A stretch of 51,742 nucleotides of DNA from Gordonia araii NBRC 100433 (GTDB lineage Bacteria > Actinomycetota > Actinomycetes > Mycobacteriales > Mycobacteriaceae). A model generated the notes under the pieces. The model was not told the DNA's origin. It did not search any database and saw only the letters and a list, made by a program, of their open reading frames with translations. Both the position numbers and the translations under genes were made by a program. This document shows, one piece after another, positions 37,070 to 47,456 of the stretch. The first letter of the stretch is position 1. Each line of letters begins with the position of its first letter. The stretch lies in contig NZ_BAEE01000028.1 in assembly GCF_000241265.1 (NCBI RefSeq), positions 1-51,742 on the forward strand. The letters are read 5' to 3'.

Positions 37070-40000
37070 GTGGGCTGGAACAACGGTCCGTCGAGCTGGG
37101 CGGAGATGGAACGGGTGCTCTCCGGGCGGCCGCGCTCGGGGCAGAACGTGCGCGACGACGTCCTGCCCGACGATCAGCACGTCGATGACACCGGCGTTCC
37201 CGACGGCGGGGACGGTCCGGCATGGTCGCGCAAACGGGAGGCCTATCTTGCCGACGAGACGGTCCGTCCGGTCCGGTCCGCGGCGCCGTTCGCCGAACTG
37301 CACGCGCATAGCGCATTCAGCTTTCTCGACGGGGCGTCGACGCCGGAGGAGATGGTGGAGGAGGCGGTGCGTCTGGACCTCAAGGCGCTGGCGCTCACCG
37401 ACCACGACGGCTTCTACGGAGTAGTGCGCTTCGCCGAGGCGGCGCGCGAGTTCGGATTGCCCACCGTCTTCGGCGCCGAGCTGTCCCTGGCGCACGACGC
37501 GGTGCGAACCGGTGTCCCCGATCCGCCGGGGGAACATCTGCTGGTCCTCGCCCGCGGACCGGAGGGCTACCGGAGGCTGTCCCGGGCGATGGCGGCCGCG
37601 CACATGAGCGGTGGAGAGAAAGGGCTGCTGCGCTACGACCTCGACGAGCTGTCGGAGGCGTCCGGGGAGTGGCTCATCCTCACCGGATGTCGCAAAGGAG
37701 CCTTCCGTCGAGCGCTCGACCGCGGGGGGCCCGAGGCTGCGCGCCGGGCGCTGGGTGACCTGATCGAGCGATTCGGCCACGACAACGTCGTCGTCGAGCT
37801 CACCGCCACCGGCCAGCCCGACGATGACGAGCGCAACGCGGTCCTGGCCGGACTCGCCGCGGAATGCAGGCTGCCGACCGTCGCGACGACGGGAGCGCAC
37901 TTCGCCGGACCGCACCGTCGGCGGCTGGCGATGGCCATGGCCGCGATCCGGGCCCGCACCGACATCGAGACCATCGACGGCTGGATGCCCGGGGTCGGGG
38001 GAGCGCATCTGCGCAGCGGCGACGAGATGATGCGGCTGCTGTCCGCTCACCCCGGAGCGATCGACAATGCCGTCAACCTTGCCGCCGATTGCGCATTCAC
38101 GCTGGACCTCATCGCTCCGCAACTTCCTCCGTTCACAGTCGACGACGGTTACACCGAGGCCACCTGGCTGCGCGAACTCACCATGCGGGGGGCGGCGAAC
38201 CGCTATGGCCCGCCAGAGAAGAATCCAGACGCCTATCGGCAGATCGAGCGCGAGTTGGCGATCATCGAGGACCTTGAGTTCCCCGGCTACTTCCTCATCG
38301 TCCACGACATCGTCGATTTCTGTCGTAAAGAGGAGATCTTTTGCCAGGGGCGGGGTAGTGCCGCCAACTCGGCCGTCTGTTTCGCATTGGGCATCACTTC
38401 GGTGGACCCGATCGGGACCGGCCTCCTCTTCGAGCGCTTCCTCTCCACGGAGCGCGACGGGCCGCCTGATATTGACGTCGACATCGAGTCCGACCGCCGC
38501 GAAGAAGCGATTCAATACGTCTACGAGAAGTACGGCCGGGACAACAGCGCTCAGGTCGCCAATGTCATCACCTACCGTCGGCGTTCGGCCATCCGCGACA
38601 CCGCGCGCGCCCTCGGTTATGCGACTGGGCAGCAGGACGCGTGGAGCCGGATGCCCGACAAGGCACCCGACGACGTCAAGGAGCTGGCCGCCCAGATCGC
38701 CGGCCTTCCAAGGCATTTGGGCATTCATTCCGGTGGCATGGTGATCTGTGACCGGCCGATCGCCGACGTGTGTCCCACCGAATGGGCGCGGATGAAGGAT
38801 CGCAGCATCCTGCAGTGGGACAAGGACGACTGTGCTGCCATCGGCCTGGTGAAATTCGACCTTCTCGGGCTGGGGATGCTCTCGGCGCTGCACTACATGA
38901 TCGATCTCGTCTCCGAGCACGAGGGGATCCACGTCGACCTCGCGAAGCTCGAACTGACCGACCCCGCCGTCTACGACATGCTGTGCCGGGCCGACTCGGT
39001 CGGCGTGTTCCAGGTGGAGTCGCGCGCCCAGATGGCGACGCTGCCGCGACTCAAACCGCGCAACTTCTACGACCTGGTCATCGAGGTCGCCCTGATCCGC
39101 CCCGGTCCTATCCAGGGCGGATCTGTGCATCCGTACATCCGGCATCGCAAGGACCCCGAGTCAGTGCACTACGACCATCCCGCCCTCAAGCCCGTGCTTC
39201 GCCGCACCCTCGGCGTCCCGCTATTCCAGGAACAGCTCATGCAGATGGCAGTCGATGTCGCGGGATTCAGCGCGGCCGAGGCCGACCAGCTGCGCCGGGC
39301 GATGGGCTCCAAGCGGTCGCCGGAGAAGATGGCAGCTCTGCGTCAAAGGCTCTTCGACGGCATGCGCGATCTGCACGGCATCACCGGTGACACCGCCCAG
39401 GGCATCTACGAGAAGATGGCGGCTTTCGCCAACTTCGGCTTCCCGGAGAGCCATTCGCAGAGCTTCGCGTCGTTGGTGTTCTATTCGGCCTGGTTCAAGC
39501 TGTATCACCCGGCGGCGTTCTGTGCCGCGTTGCTGCGGGCGCAACCGATGGGGTTCTATTCGCCGCAGTCACTGGTGGCCGACGCGCGCCGTCACGGCGT
39601 GACGGTGCACCGCCCGGACCTGAACGCGTCGTTGCCGCACGCCACGCTGGAGGAGGCGGGGGCTCACGTGCGACTGGGGCTGGCCGGGGTGCGGACCGTC
39701 GGCGACGAGGTGGCCAAGCGGATCGTCGACGAACGCACGGCGTACGGACCGTTCCTCGATCTCGACGATGCGGCCGCGCGCGTCGAGCTGACCCAGGCGC
39801 AATGGGAGGCACTCGCGACAGCGGGCGCGCTCGACTCCTTCGGCATGACCAGACGCCAGGCGTTGTGGGCGGCGGGAGAGGTGTCGCGGCGCAAGCACGA
39901 TCAGCTACCGCTGCGTCCGGGCTCGCCGACGCCGGAACTGCCCGGGCTTTCGGATGTGGAGTCGGCCGCGGCCGACGCGTGGGCCACCGGCATCACGCCG

Positions 40001-40360
40001 ACCAGTTACCCGACGCAGTACCTGCGTCCGCGCCTGAATGCGATGGGCGTGGTGCCCGCCGACCAACTGCTGAGCGTCGACGACGGTGCCCGCGTCCTTG
40101 TCGCAGGGGCGGTCACCCACCGCCAGCGGCCGGCGACCGCGTCCGGGGTCACGTTCATCAACCTCGAGGACGAGACGGGCATGGTGAACGTCATGTGCTC
40201 GGTCGGCTTGTGGCGCAAGTACCGCGAGTTGGCGCATACGGCATCGGCGCTGGTGATTCGCGGAAAGGTGCAGAACGCCGAAGGAGCGGTGACGGTGGTG
40301 GCCGACCGGTTGCAGAAGATGGATCTGCGGATCGGTACCCGGTCGCGGGACTGGTGCTGA
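37070..40360 (+). CDS. dnaE2: Error-prone DNA polymerase III alpha subunit DnaE2
   Basis: The protein (1096 residues) is a C-family polymerase of the DnaE2/ImuC group. The PHP domain begins with FAELHAHSAFSFLDGAS and ALALTDHDGFYG. The catalytic aspartates lie in PPDIDVDIESDRREE at about residues 466-480, with GRGSAANSAVCF before it. IRPGPIQGGSVHPYIRHRKD and FPESHSQSFASLVFYSAWFKLYHP are further family marks. A C-terminal OB-fold ends the protein (VTFINLEDETGMVNVM). It replicates across lesions and causes damage-induced mutations with ImuA'/ImuB. GTG 37070 is leaderless behind TAAGAT and a LexA box. Confidence 0.96.
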   Translation: MGWNNGPSSWAEMERVLSGRPRSGQNVRDDVLPDDQHVDDTGVPDGGDGPAWSRKREAYLADETVRPVRSAAPFAELHAHSAFSFLDGASTPEEMVEEAVRLDLKALALTDHDGFYGVVRFAEAAREFGLPTVFGAELSLAHDAVRTGVPDPPGEHLLVLARGPEGYRRLSRAMAAAHMSGGEKGLLRYDLDELSEASGEWLILTGCRKGAFRRALDRGGPEAARRALGDLIERFGHDNVVVELTATGQPDDDERNAVLAGLAAECRLPTVATTGAHFAGPHRRRLAMAMAAIRARTDIETIDGWMPGVGGAHLRSGDEMMRLLSAHPGAIDNAVNLAADCAFTLDLIAPQLPPFTVDDGYTEATWLRELTMRGAANRYGPPEKNPDAYRQIERELAIIEDLEFPGYFLIVHDIVDFCRKEEIFCQGRGSAANSAVCFALGITSVDPIGTGLLFERFLSTERDGPPDIDVDIESDRREEAIQYVYEKYGRDNSAQVANVITYRRRSAIRDTARALGYATGQQDAWSRMPDKAPDDVKELAAQIAGLPRHLGIHSGGMVICDRPIADVCPTEWARMKDRSILQWDKDDCAAIGLVKFDLLGLGMLSALHYMIDLVSEHEGIHVDLAKLELTDPAVYDMLCRADSVGVFQVESRAQMATLPRLKPRNFYDLVIEVALIRPGPIQGGSVHPYIRHRKDPESVHYDHPALKPVLRRTLGVPLFQEQLMQMAVDVAGFSAAEADQLRRAMGSKRSPEKMAALRQRLFDGMRDLHGITGDTAQGIYEKMAAFANFGFPESHSQSFASLVFYSAWFKLYHPAAFCAALLRAQPMGFYSPQSLVADARRHGVTVHRPDLNASLPHATLEEAGAHVRLGLAGVRTVGDEVAKRIVDERTAYGPFLDLDDAAARVELTQAQWEALATAGALDSFGMTRRQALWAAGEVSRRKHDQLPLRPGSPTPELPGLSDVESAAADAWATGITPTSYPTQYLRPRLNAMGVVPADQLLSVDDGARVLVAGAVTHRQRPATASGVTFINLEDETGMVNVMCSVGLWRKYRELAHTASALVIRGKVQNAEGAVTVVADRLQKMDLRIGTRSRDWC

Positions 40361-40403
40361 GCCGTTCCCCGGGCGCCATCAACCAGCGGCGGATTCCAGT
40401 GGC

Positions 40404-40868
40404 CTACACCGCGCCGTCGAATCCGTGCTGCCGCCACGCCTCGTAGACGGCCAGTGACGCGGAGTTGGCGAGGTTGTGCGACCGTCGGTCGGGAAGCATG
40501 GGGATACGCAGCTGGTCGGTGACGTGCGGGTCGGCGAGCATCTCGTCGGACAGTCCCGTCGGTTCCGGCCCGAACATCAGGACGTCGCCCCGCCGGTAGT
40601 CCACATCGGTGAAGAAGCGCGTCGCGTGGGCGGTGAAGGCGAACACCCGCTCGGGTCGCAGTGCTTCCCACGCCGCCGCCAGATCGGCGTGGACCGTCAC
40701 GTGCGCCATCTCGTGATAGTCCAGCCCGGCGCGTTTGACCTGTGCATCGGTCATCTCGAACCCGAGTGGTTCGACGAGGTGCAGCTCGCAGCCGGTGTTG
40801 GCGGCCAGCCGGATCGCGTTGCCGGTATTCGGCGGGATGCACGGCTGCACGAACAGGATGCGGAACAC
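40404..40868 (-). CDS. trmL: tRNA (cytidine/uridine-34-2'-O)-methyltransferase TrmL (SPOUT family)
   Basis: The 154-residue product begins VFRILFVQPCIPPNTGNAIRLAANTGCELHLVEPLGF, the conserved TrmL N terminus. It ends with the knotted SAM-binding region (GDVLMFGPEPTGL, IPMLPDRRSHNLANSASLAVYEAWRQ). It methylates the ribose at the wobble position of certain leucine tRNAs. GTG 40868 is preferred: TACCGT (plus-strand 40875-40880) ends 6 nt upstream, and upstream codons are low-complexity. It converges on dnaE2 and diverges from folD. Confidence 0.93.
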   Translation of the reverse strand: MFRILFVQPCIPPNTGNAIRLAANTGCELHLVEPLGFEMTDAQVKRAGLDYHEMAHVTVHADLAAAWEALRPERVFAFTAHATRFFTDVDYRRGDVLMFGPEPTGLSDEMLADPHVTDQLRIPMLPDRRSHNLANSASLAVYEAWRQHGFDGAV

Positions 40869-40941
40869 GCTCGCACGGTAGCAGCCGTGCAGCCGGGGCG
40901 GCGGCGTCGCCCGACCGTCGCGACATGGAACAATGGCAGCC

Positions 40942-41808
40942 GTGACAGCGACACGACTCGACGGCATCGCCACGCGCGATGAAATCTTCACCGACCTGGC
41001 CACCAGGGTCGAAAAGCTCAAGGCCGCCGGCATCGAGCCGGGGCTGGGCACGATCCTCGTCGGCGACGATCCGGGGTCGCAGTCCTACGTCAAGGGCAAG
41101 CACAACGACTGCGCCAAGATCGGTGTCAACTCGATCCGCAAGGATCTGCCCGCCGACATCACGACCGAGCAGCTCAACGCCGCGATCGACGAGTTGAACG
41201 CCGATCCCGGCTGCACCGGCTACATCGTTCAGCTGCCGTTGCCGCGCCACCTCGACGAGAACGCCGCGCTCGAAAAGATCGATCCGGACAAGGATGCCGA
41301 CGGCCTGCACCCGATCAACCTGGGCCGCCTCGTCCTCGGCAAGGAGTCGACACTGCCGTGTACGCCGCGCGGCGTCATCCACCTCCTGCGCCGATACGAC
41401 ATCCCCATCGACGGGGCGCGGGTCACCGTCATCGGGCGCGGCGTCACCATCGGCCGGCCCATCGGGCTGCTGCTGACGCGCCGCAGCGAGAACGCCACGG
41501 TCACGCTGTGCCACACGGGCACGCGCGATCTGGCCGCCGAAACCAAGCGCGCCGACATCATCGTCGCCGCGGCCGGCGTCGGGCACCTGATCAAACCCGA
41601 CATGGTCGCGCCGGGCGCTGCGGTCATCGACGTCGGCGTGAGTCGCGGCGACGACGGGAAACTCGTCGGCGACGTTCACCCCGACGTGTGGGAGGTCGCC
41701 GGTGCGGTGTCGCCCAATCCTGGCGGCGTCGGGCCGCTGACCAGGGCATTCCTGCTCGTCAACATTATCGAGCGGGCCGAGGCCCAACTGGCGGCACGAG
41801 GAGCATGA
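40942..41808 (+). CDS. folD: Bifunctional methylenetetrahydrofolate dehydrogenase / methenyl-THF cyclohydrolase
   Basis: The protein (about 288 residues) interconverts one-carbon folates with NADP. The catalytic Lys lies in [51 protein letters not shown] and [19 protein letters not shown] (NADP site) follow, ending with [15 protein letters not shown]. The start is uncertain: GTG 40942 fits the spacing seen for leaderless genes here (AACAAT ends 7 nt before), while ATG 40933 would add three residues. The next gene follows 1 bp after the stop. One-carbon supply suits the methionine genes that follow. Confidence 0.95.
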   Translation: MTATRLDGIATRDEIFTDLATRVEKLKAAGIEPGLGTILVGDDPGSQSYVKGKHNDCAKIGVNSIRKDLPADITTEQLNAAIDELNADPGCTGYIVQLPLPRHLDENAALEKIDPDKDADGLHPINLGRLVLGKESTLPCTPRGVIHLLRRYDIPIDGARVTVIGRGVTIGRPIGLLLTRRSENATVTLCHTGTRDLAAETKRADIIVAAAGVGHLIKPDMVAPGAAVIDVGVSRGDDGKLVGDVHPDVWEVAGAVSPNPGGVGPLTRAFLLVNIIERAEAQLAARGA

Positions 41809-41809
41809 C

Positions 41810-42247
41810 GTGACCGATTCCGGCCGCGCCGAGCCCGAGCACAACGTGACGCCGCACGTCGACGTCGCGCCGGAGGCTCAGCCCGTCACCGCGGTCGCGA
41901 ACATCGACCTGCCGGAGATCGAGACGCCGCCGACCAACGCCGAGCGCGCCAAGAAGCTGCGGCGGGCCAGGGTCCGCCGCTGGTACGTCATGCAGATCCC
42001 ATATTTCTTGGTGCTGTTCGTCGTCCTGGTGGCCGGGATCCTGGTCTTCGTCGACCGCTGGCGCCGAGGGGCCTTCGTCTTCGGTGGAGCATTGGCCTTC
42101 GGCGCCGTGCTACGGGCCTTCTTGCCGACGAGTCGCGCGGGCCTGCTTCAGGTCCGCAGTCGCGGATTCGACGTCGCGGCGTTGGCGACGCTGGCGACGG
42201 TCGTGCTGTGGATGGCGACGACGATCGACCCGCTGGGCACGCGCTGA
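41810..42247 (+). CDS. DUF3017-like small membrane protein
   Basis: The 145-residue product has a polar, Pro/Glu-rich N-terminal half (about 60 residues, EPEHNVTPHVDVAPE), then three membrane helices (IPYFLVLFVVLVAGILVFV, FVFGGALAFGAVLRAFL, FDVAALATLATVVLWMA). It lies right after folD (GTG 41810, one base past the folD stop), as Rv3355c does in M. tuberculosis. The function is unknown. The GTG has no separate promoter that I can see, so it should be co-transcribed with folD. An 80-bp gap to the convergent metX contains a direct repeat of AATTTGTCCG. Confidence 0.82.
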   Translation: MTDSGRAEPEHNVTPHVDVAPEAQPVTAVANIDLPEIETPPTNAERAKKLRRARVRRWYVMQIPYFLVLFVVLVAGILVFVDRWRRGAFVFGGALAFGAVLRAFLPTSRAGLLQVRSRGFDVAALATLATVVLWMATTIDPLGTR

Positions 42248-42328
42248 GTTCAAATTTGTCCGCTGTCGGCGCCTTCGTGGCCGATATGTCCTCGTCGCGG
42301 CCTGTGGCCGACGAATTTGTCCGGGCGG

Positions 42329-43498
42329 CTAGCGAGCCAGCGCGACGGTCTGCCGCAGCAGGTCGGCGATGGCGTCGAATTCGATGAGGAAAGCGTCGTG
42401 TCCGTACACCGACTCGACGACGCGGAGCCCGCCGACGCAATTGCCGAGTCCGGCGGCCAACTCCTCCTGCAGCCGCAACGGATACAGGCGGTCGGTGTCG
42501 ATCCCGCCGACGACGACCGGCGTCTGGCATGAGCCGAGCGCCGCGGCGACGCCCCCGCGTCCGCGGCCGACGTCATGGTTGTTGAGTACCTCGGTCAGCG
42601 CCACATACGACGCCGGGTCGAAACGGGCGACGATCTTGTCGGCCTGGTGGTCGAGGTAGCTCTGCACCGCGTAGCGTCCGTGGTGCAACGGATCTTCTTG
42701 TCCCTGAGGGGAATTGGCGAACCGGCTGTCGAGTTCCAGCTCGTTCCGATACGTGAGATGGGCGATCCTTCGTGCGACGCCCATCCCGGCGGTCGGTGCG
42801 ACGCCGGTGCCGTGGTAGTCGCCGCCCTGCCAGGCCGGGTCGGCCTTGATGGCGGCGATCTGGGTGGTTTGGGTGCCGATCTGATCGGCGGTGGCGCGTG
42901 CGCCGACGGCGAGTACCAGCGCGGCGCGGGTCCGTTCCGGGTACTCGATCGCCCACTCCAGGGCGCGGGCGCCGCCCATCGACCCGCCGACGGCGGCGGC
43001 CACCGAGGTGACCCCCAACTGATCGAGGAGCGCGGCTTCGGCGCGCACCTGGTCTAGGACGGTGATCTGCGGGAAGCGTGAACCCCACGGCTTGCCGTCG
43101 GGAGCAAGCGAGGACGGTCCGGTCGAGCCGTTGCATCCGCCGAGCACGTTGGCGGCGATGACGCACCACTCGTCGGTGTCGAGGGCCGATCCGGGGCCGA
43201 TGAGTCCGTCCCACCAGCCGGGCGCGGTGTGCTCGTCGTTGGCCGGACCCGTGATGTAGGTGTCGGCCGTGAGAGCGTGCAGCACCAGGACGATGTTGTC
43301 GCGCGCGGCGTTGGGTTTGCCCCACCGCGAGAAGACCATCGTGACCTCGGGGATCGTCGATCCTCCGTCGAGGGAGATCGAGCCGACCGGGATCTGGTGG
43401 AGCGAGCCATCGGGGGTCTGCGCCCAATCCGGTTCAACCGCCGACGACGGCGCGGACGTAGCGTCCACGCCGTGTCGGCGACTGTTCAGGATTGTCAT
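42329..43498 (-). CDS. metX: Homoserine O-acetyltransferase
   Basis: The protein (389 residues) transfers acetyl from acetyl-CoA to homoserine, the first methionine-specific step. It is an alpha/beta hydrolase fold enzyme: nucleophile Ser in [23 protein letters not shown], Asp in [19 protein letters not shown], and His in [24 protein letters not shown] and WWDGLIGPG are further MetX marks. The ATG at 43498 lies 38 bp after the metY stop, so both are one operon under the SAM-IV riboswitch. The order metY-metX matches the mycobacterial pair by content. Confidence 0.95.
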   Translation of the reverse strand: MTILNSRRHGVDATSAPSSAVEPDWAQTPDGSLHQIPVGSISLDGGSTIPEVTMVFSRWGKPNAARDNIVLVLHALTADTYITGPANDEHTAPGWWDGLIGPGSALDTDEWCVIAANVLGGCNGSTGPSSLAPDGKPWGSRFPQITVLDQVRAEAALLDQLGVTSVAAAVGGSMGGARALEWAIEYPERTRAALVLAVGARATADQIGTQTTQIAAIKADPAWQGGDYHGTGVAPTAGMGVARRIAHLTYRNELELDSRFANSPQGQEDPLHHGRYAVQSYLDHQADKIVARFDPASYVALTEVLNNHDVGRGRGGVAAALGSCQTPVVVGGIDTDRLYPLRLQEELAAGLGNCVGGLRVVESVYGHDAFLIEFDAIADLLRQTVALAR

Positions 43499-43536
43499 TT
43501 TCGCTTCGCTGATCGCGCAGCCCTGGCCTTTCTTCG

Positions 43537-44856
43537 TTAACCCTTCGCCGCGGCGAAGCCCTGTTCGAGGTCGGCGAGGATGTCGTCGATGCCCTCGATG
43601 CCCACCGACAGGCGGACGAGGCCGGGCGTGACACCGGCGGAGAGCTGTTCCTCGCCGGACAGCTGGCTGTGGGTCGTCGACGCGGGGTGGATGACGAGGG
43701 AGCGCACGTCGCCGATGTTGGCGACGTGGCTGTGCAGCGTCAGCGCGTCCACGAACTTCTTGCCGGCTTCGACGCCGCCTTCGAGCTCGAAGCTGATGAC
43801 CGAGCCGGTGCCCTTGGGGAGCAGCTTGCCGGCCAGTTCCTTGTACGGCGACGAGTCGAGATCGGCGTAGTAGACCTTCTCCACCTGCGGGTGCTTGGTG
43901 AGGAAGTCGGCGACCTTCTTGGTGTTCTCGATATGCCGCTCCACCCGCAGGCTCAACGTCTCGATGCCCTGCGCGATGAGGAAGGCGTTGAACGGCGAGA
44001 TCGCCGCACCGGTGTCGCGCAGCAGTTGCACACGGGCCTTCAGCGCGTACGCCGGAGCGCCGAGGTCGACGAACTTGACGCCGCCGTAGCTCGGGTCGGG
44101 CTGCGTGAAGCCGGGGAAGAGGTCTTCGCCGTCGCGCTGCACCGACCAGTCGAAGTTGCCGCCGTCGATGATGACGCCGCCGATGGTGGTGCCGTGCCCG
44201 CCGATCCATTTGGTGGTCGAGTGCACGACGATGTCGGCGCCGTGCTGCAAGGGGTTGAGCAGGTACGGCGTGGCGACGGTGTTGTCGACGATGAGCGGCA
44301 CACCGTTGCGGTGGGCGACCTCGGAGACGGCGGCGACGTCGAGGACCTCGATCTTCGGGTTGGAGATCGTCTCCCCGAAGAAGGCTCGGGTGTTGGGACG
44401 CACCGCGGCCTGCCAGGACTCGGGGTCATCGGGATCGTCGACGAAGGTGACCTCGATGCCGAACTTCGGCAGCGTGTAGTGGAAGAGGTTGTACGTGCCG
44501 CCGTAGAGACGCGGGCTGGAGACGACGTGGCCGCCGGCCTCGACGATGTTCTGGATCGCGTAGGTCTCCGCAGCCTGGCCCGATGCGAGGAGCAACGCGG
44601 CGACGCCGCCCTCGAGCGCGGCGAGGCGCTGCTCGACGACGTCCTGCGTCGGGTTCATGATGCGGGTGTAGATGTTGCCCGGCTCGGCCAGCCCGAACAG
44701 GTTGGCGGCGTGAGTCGTGTCGTTGAAGACGTACGAAGTGGTCTGGTAGATCGGCAGGGCCCGTGCGTTGGTCGCCGTGTCGACGCCCTGGCCTGCATGG
44801 ACCTGCTTGGTCTCGAAGCTCCAGGCAGCAGTCGGATCTTCGGGAGTTTGCGACAT
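43537..44856 (-). CDS. metY: O-acetylhomoserine sulfhydrylase (PLP enzyme)
   Basis: This 439-residue PLP enzyme makes homocysteine from O-acetylhomoserine and sulfide. It shows [40 protein letters not shown] and the PLP Lys in [16 protein letters not shown]. The C terminus has [22 protein letters not shown]. It supplies homocysteine directly, by-passing cystathionine. The gene is first in the metY-metX operon. A SAM-IV riboswitch lies in its leader, between about 70 and 180 nt before the ATG, giving feedback control by S-adenosylmethionine. Confidence 0.96.
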   Translation of the reverse strand: MSQTPEDPTAAWSFETKQVHAGQGVDTATNARALPIYQTTSYVFNDTTHAANLFGLAEPGNIYTRIMNPTQDVVEQRLAALEGGVAALLLASGQAAETYAIQNIVEAGGHVVSSPRLYGGTYNLFHYTLPKFGIEVTFVDDPDDPESWQAAVRPNTRAFFGETISNPKIEVLDVAAVSEVAHRNGVPLIVDNTVATPYLLNPLQHGADIVVHSTTKWIGGHGTTIGGVIIDGGNFDWSVQRDGEDLFPGFTQPDPSYGGVKFVDLGAPAYALKARVQLLRDTGAAISPFNAFLIAQGIETLSLRVERHIENTKKVADFLTKHPQVEKVYYADLDSSPYKELAGKLLPKGTGSVISFELEGGVEAGKKFVDALTLHSHVANIGDVRSLVIHPASTTHSQLSGEEQLSAGVTPGLVRLSVGIEGIDDILADLEQGFAAAKG

Positions 44857-44924
44857 GGTTCTGATTCACCTTCCGGTCGGTTCGGGTTGCCCCGGCCATG
44901 GGTCCGACCGTCGGACCCGCGCTT

Positions 44925-45036
44925 GCCGTGCGGCGTTTCCGCACGACCAGGTCATCACCCCGGAGCACCCCACCGCGGTTGGAGGGTTGCCGGTCAGCGA
45001 GCCGGGACTTCGCGCTGACGCTCTGGACCTGTCCAC
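44925..45036 (-). promoter_or_regulatory. SAM-IV riboswitch in the metY-metX leader
   Basis: On the minus strand GGCTCGCTGACCGGCAACCC, then TCCAACCGCGGTGGGGTGCT and CCGGGGTGATGACCTGG reproduce the conserved core of the actinobacterial SAM-IV (SAM-I-like) aptamer. Part of this core is shared with SAM-I. A hairpin GTGCGG-CCGCAC follows downstream (44931-44948), where the pseudoknot element of this class sits. High SAM should lower metY-metX expression. The exact ends are estimates. A GTTATAT element near 45041-45047 is a possible -10. Confidence 0.88.
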
Positions 45037-45263
45037 AAGGATATAACACCGCTTCTCGCGTCCTTGTTGGGTCTGGATTCAGCGTGAACGCAATTGGAAA
45101 TCAGATGTGACCTGACTTGCTAGTAAGAAACGCTGTTACATAGGTCATACTTGATCTAAACTGATCATGTTCCATTTCAGATCACGATGACACAGCCCGT
45201 CTTCGTGATCGTCTTGTCGGGGGAGGGGCCCGGTGGGGTTCCTTGTTGGAGAAGGACTTTCAC

Positions 45264-47414
45264 ATGTCGAATGTGATCGGGGCGGATGCAAACGTGCGGA
45301 CCGGAAGGTCCACTGCGACAAGGATGAAGCGCTTGACCGCGCTGGTTGCGATAGCCGGCGGTGTGGCGCTGGGCGCGGCGCTGTTGACGCCACCGGGTGG
45401 TGCCCGGGCGGCGTGTTCGCAGTATGGCGCCGTTCTGATGGTGCCCGGGACGAATGACGTCGACAACAGGTCGATGCAAGCGGTGAAACATCGGGCGCGT
45501 AACACCGAAGGCAAAGACGTCATCGAGGTGAGGTACCCGACGACGCTGTGGCCGGTCGGTTCGGTGGGCTTCGACAAGGACATCGAATTGGGCAAGCAGG
45601 CGACGCGAGATGCCATCGCCGAATACCAGAAGCAGTGCGGACCAGCCTCCACGGAAGATAAGACCGGGCACATCGAGGTGGTCGGCTACTCGCAAGGCGC
45701 CCGTGTGGCCGGCGACGTGCTGTCCGAGATCGGCAATGAGGGCATAGAAGGAATCGACAAGGCGGGGATCACCGGCACGCTCTATTCCGATCCGCGCCAA
45801 GAGGGCATACCGGGATTCTTCGGCCGCGGTATCGAGTTGAGCTTCCTGGGGGTGATCCCCGGCTTGACCATGTCCGGCTCACGTAAAGGTGGCTTCGGCG
45901 ACCTGCAGGTGACGACGCTGTGCAGCCAGGGTGACGGGATCTGTTACCTCGCCGATCCGATCAAGGATCCCCTGGGGGCGATCGACTCGCTCGTCGGCTA
46001 CATCCTCAAGCACGGGGACTATCCGCTGCTGGGATGGATGGGACTCGAGCGGTCCGCGGAAGCGTGGCAGGCCGGTATCGACGAAGGATCGACGACCTGC
46101 AGCCAGGCGCCGAACAATGGCGGGACCGTCTGCGTGGTGTCGCGGACCTCGTCGGTCACGCTGGCGATCCGCCAGGTCGCCGCCGCGCTCGGCCTCCCCA
46201 ACGCCGACGACATCCCCGACCTATACGGCAAGATCCAACGCGTTCTGAACCTCAACAACGTCCTGCCCGGGGTCACGATCTCCGACATCCAGCCGGTGAT
46301 CAACCTGATCTACAGCGCATTGCCGCAGATCCCGTACATCACCTACAACGCTGGCGGATACCTGCCCGATCTGTTCACCTTCGCCGACCTGGTCGGTGGA
46401 GTCGTCCCTGCGCTGACCGGAAACGCCTCCCAGTTCACGACCGCCGCGACCGCCCTCGCCCGCAGTGTCGCGAGCATTCTGGCGATACCGATCAACGGGA
46501 CCATCTATTGGGGGAACAAGCTCAGCGCCGCGCTCGGCGGTCCGTCGGAGCTACTCGGCAAGCAGTGGTCGATCGGATTCATTCCCGACGAGACGAAGTA
46601 CTGGGGCAAGACCGTCGAGTGGGCGGACGACCTTGGCCCGGCGGCACCCTCGGCGTTGTCGGCACTGCCGGCGGTCGCGGGCGACTTCGTCGCCGACCTG
46701 AAGGCCGCCGCGAAAACTCAGTTCTGGGCCGCGGCGCAGTCGGACGCCTCGGAGTCGGCTGCCTCGGATTCGCCGCCGACGCCGAATGCCGCCCGCGTGA
46801 CGGCGGTGCAGACGCCGTCGGCCCCCGACACCGCCGACTCGCATGACGGCGGCCGGGTTGCAACCCCCGGAGACAGCGCGCGTCGGTCGGCCGGCAATGC
46901 GCCGACTGGACTTGCGCCAGGGAATCCGGCTCGGCACGCACCCCGCCGAGCGGCCCCCGCTGCGCCGACACAACCGGCGGCACCGACGCCGGCGGCACCG
47001 ACGCCGGCGGCACCGACGCAGCCCGCGGCACCGACGCAGCCCGCGGCACCGACGCAGCCCGCGGCACCTGAGACACCGACGCAACCGGCCACGCCAGCAC
47101 AGCCCGCGGCACCTGAGGCACCGACGCAACCGGCGACTCCGACGCAGCCCGCGGCCCCTGAGGGTGGGTCCGCACCCCAGAATCGCTGGGGCACACCCGG
47201 CACCGGTCAGAACAGGTGGGGCGGCGGACAGGGCGACCAGTCCGGACAACGCGGCCAGTCGGGTCAGAGTGGCGGTCAGCCGGGACAGTCGGGTCCGTCG
47301 CGCTGGGGAGGAGACTCCTGGGGCGGTCAGCGTGGCGGCACCGGTGCCGGCGGCAACTCCGGTCCGAACGCCGGGACACCCGGTGGGACCACCTCGGGCG
47401 GCTCGGCCAACTAG
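45264..47414 (+). CDS. Secreted PE-PPE/cutinase-like serine hydrolase with Pro/Thr-rich and Trp/Gly-rich tail
   Basis: The protein has 716 residues. A signal peptide core ([18 protein letters not shown], cleavage near AARA before Cys51) is followed by an alpha/beta hydrolase domain like the mycobacterial PE-PPE domain: [28 protein letters not shown], and [15 protein letters not shown] with nucleophile Ser143. KHGDYPLLG may hold the His. After about residue 560 come TQPAAP and TPAAP hexamer repeats (18-bp DNA repeats, about 46970-47165), then a Gly/Gln/Ser tail with RWGG-type motifs. The tail probably spans or binds the cell envelope. ATG 45264 has a ribosome site GGAGAAGGA; ATG 45324 would give a shorter, more typical signal peptide. 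The substrate is unknown, but esters of envelope lipids are plausible. Confidence 0.83.
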   Translation: MSNVIGADANVRTGRSTATRMKRLTALVAIAGGVALGAALLTPPGGARAACSQYGAVLMVPGTNDVDNRSMQAVKHRARNTEGKDVIEVRYPTTLWPVGSVGFDKDIELGKQATRDAIAEYQKQCGPASTEDKTGHIEVVGYSQGARVAGDVLSEIGNEGIEGIDKAGITGTLYSDPRQEGIPGFFGRGIELSFLGVIPGLTMSGSRKGGFGDLQVTTLCSQGDGICYLADPIKDPLGAIDSLVGYILKHGDYPLLGWMGLERSAEAWQAGIDEGSTTCSQAPNNGGTVCVVSRTSSVTLAIRQVAAALGLPNADDIPDLYGKIQRVLNLNNVLPGVTISDIQPVINLIYSALPQIPYITYNAGGYLPDLFTFADLVGGVVPALTGNASQFTTAATALARSVASILAIPINGTIYWGNKLSAALGGPSELLGKQWSIGFIPDETKYWGKTVEWADDLGPAAPSALSALPAVAGDFVADLKAAAKTQFWAAAQSDASESAASDSPPTPNAARVTAVQTPSAPDTADSHDGGRVATPGDSARRSAGNAPTGLAPGNPARHAPRRAAPAAPTQPAAPTPAAPTPAAPTQPAAPTQPAAPTQPAAPETPTQPATPAQPAAPEAPTQPATPTQPAAPEGGSAPQNRWGTPGTGQNRWGGGQGDQSGQRGQSGQSGGQPGQSGPSRWGGDSWGGQRGGTGAGGNSGPNAGTPGGTTSGGSAN
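46971..47166 (+). repeat. In-frame hexapeptide-coding repeats in the hydrolase tail
   Basis: Near-identical 18-bp units (GACGCAGCCCGCGGCACC, coding TQPAAP) and related TPAAP and TQPATP units run head to tail. All keep the reading frame. This region is likely to vary in length between strains. Confidence 0.8.
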
Positions 47415-47456
47415 CGCGTCGGCTGACTAGCGCGTCGGCCAGCTCACGTGGGGCGG

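Noticed and set aside
37040..39145. 701-codon minus-strand frame opposite dnaE2
   Set aside because: It runs through the dnaE2 PHP and polymerase motifs on the other strand and shows no family resemblance of its own.
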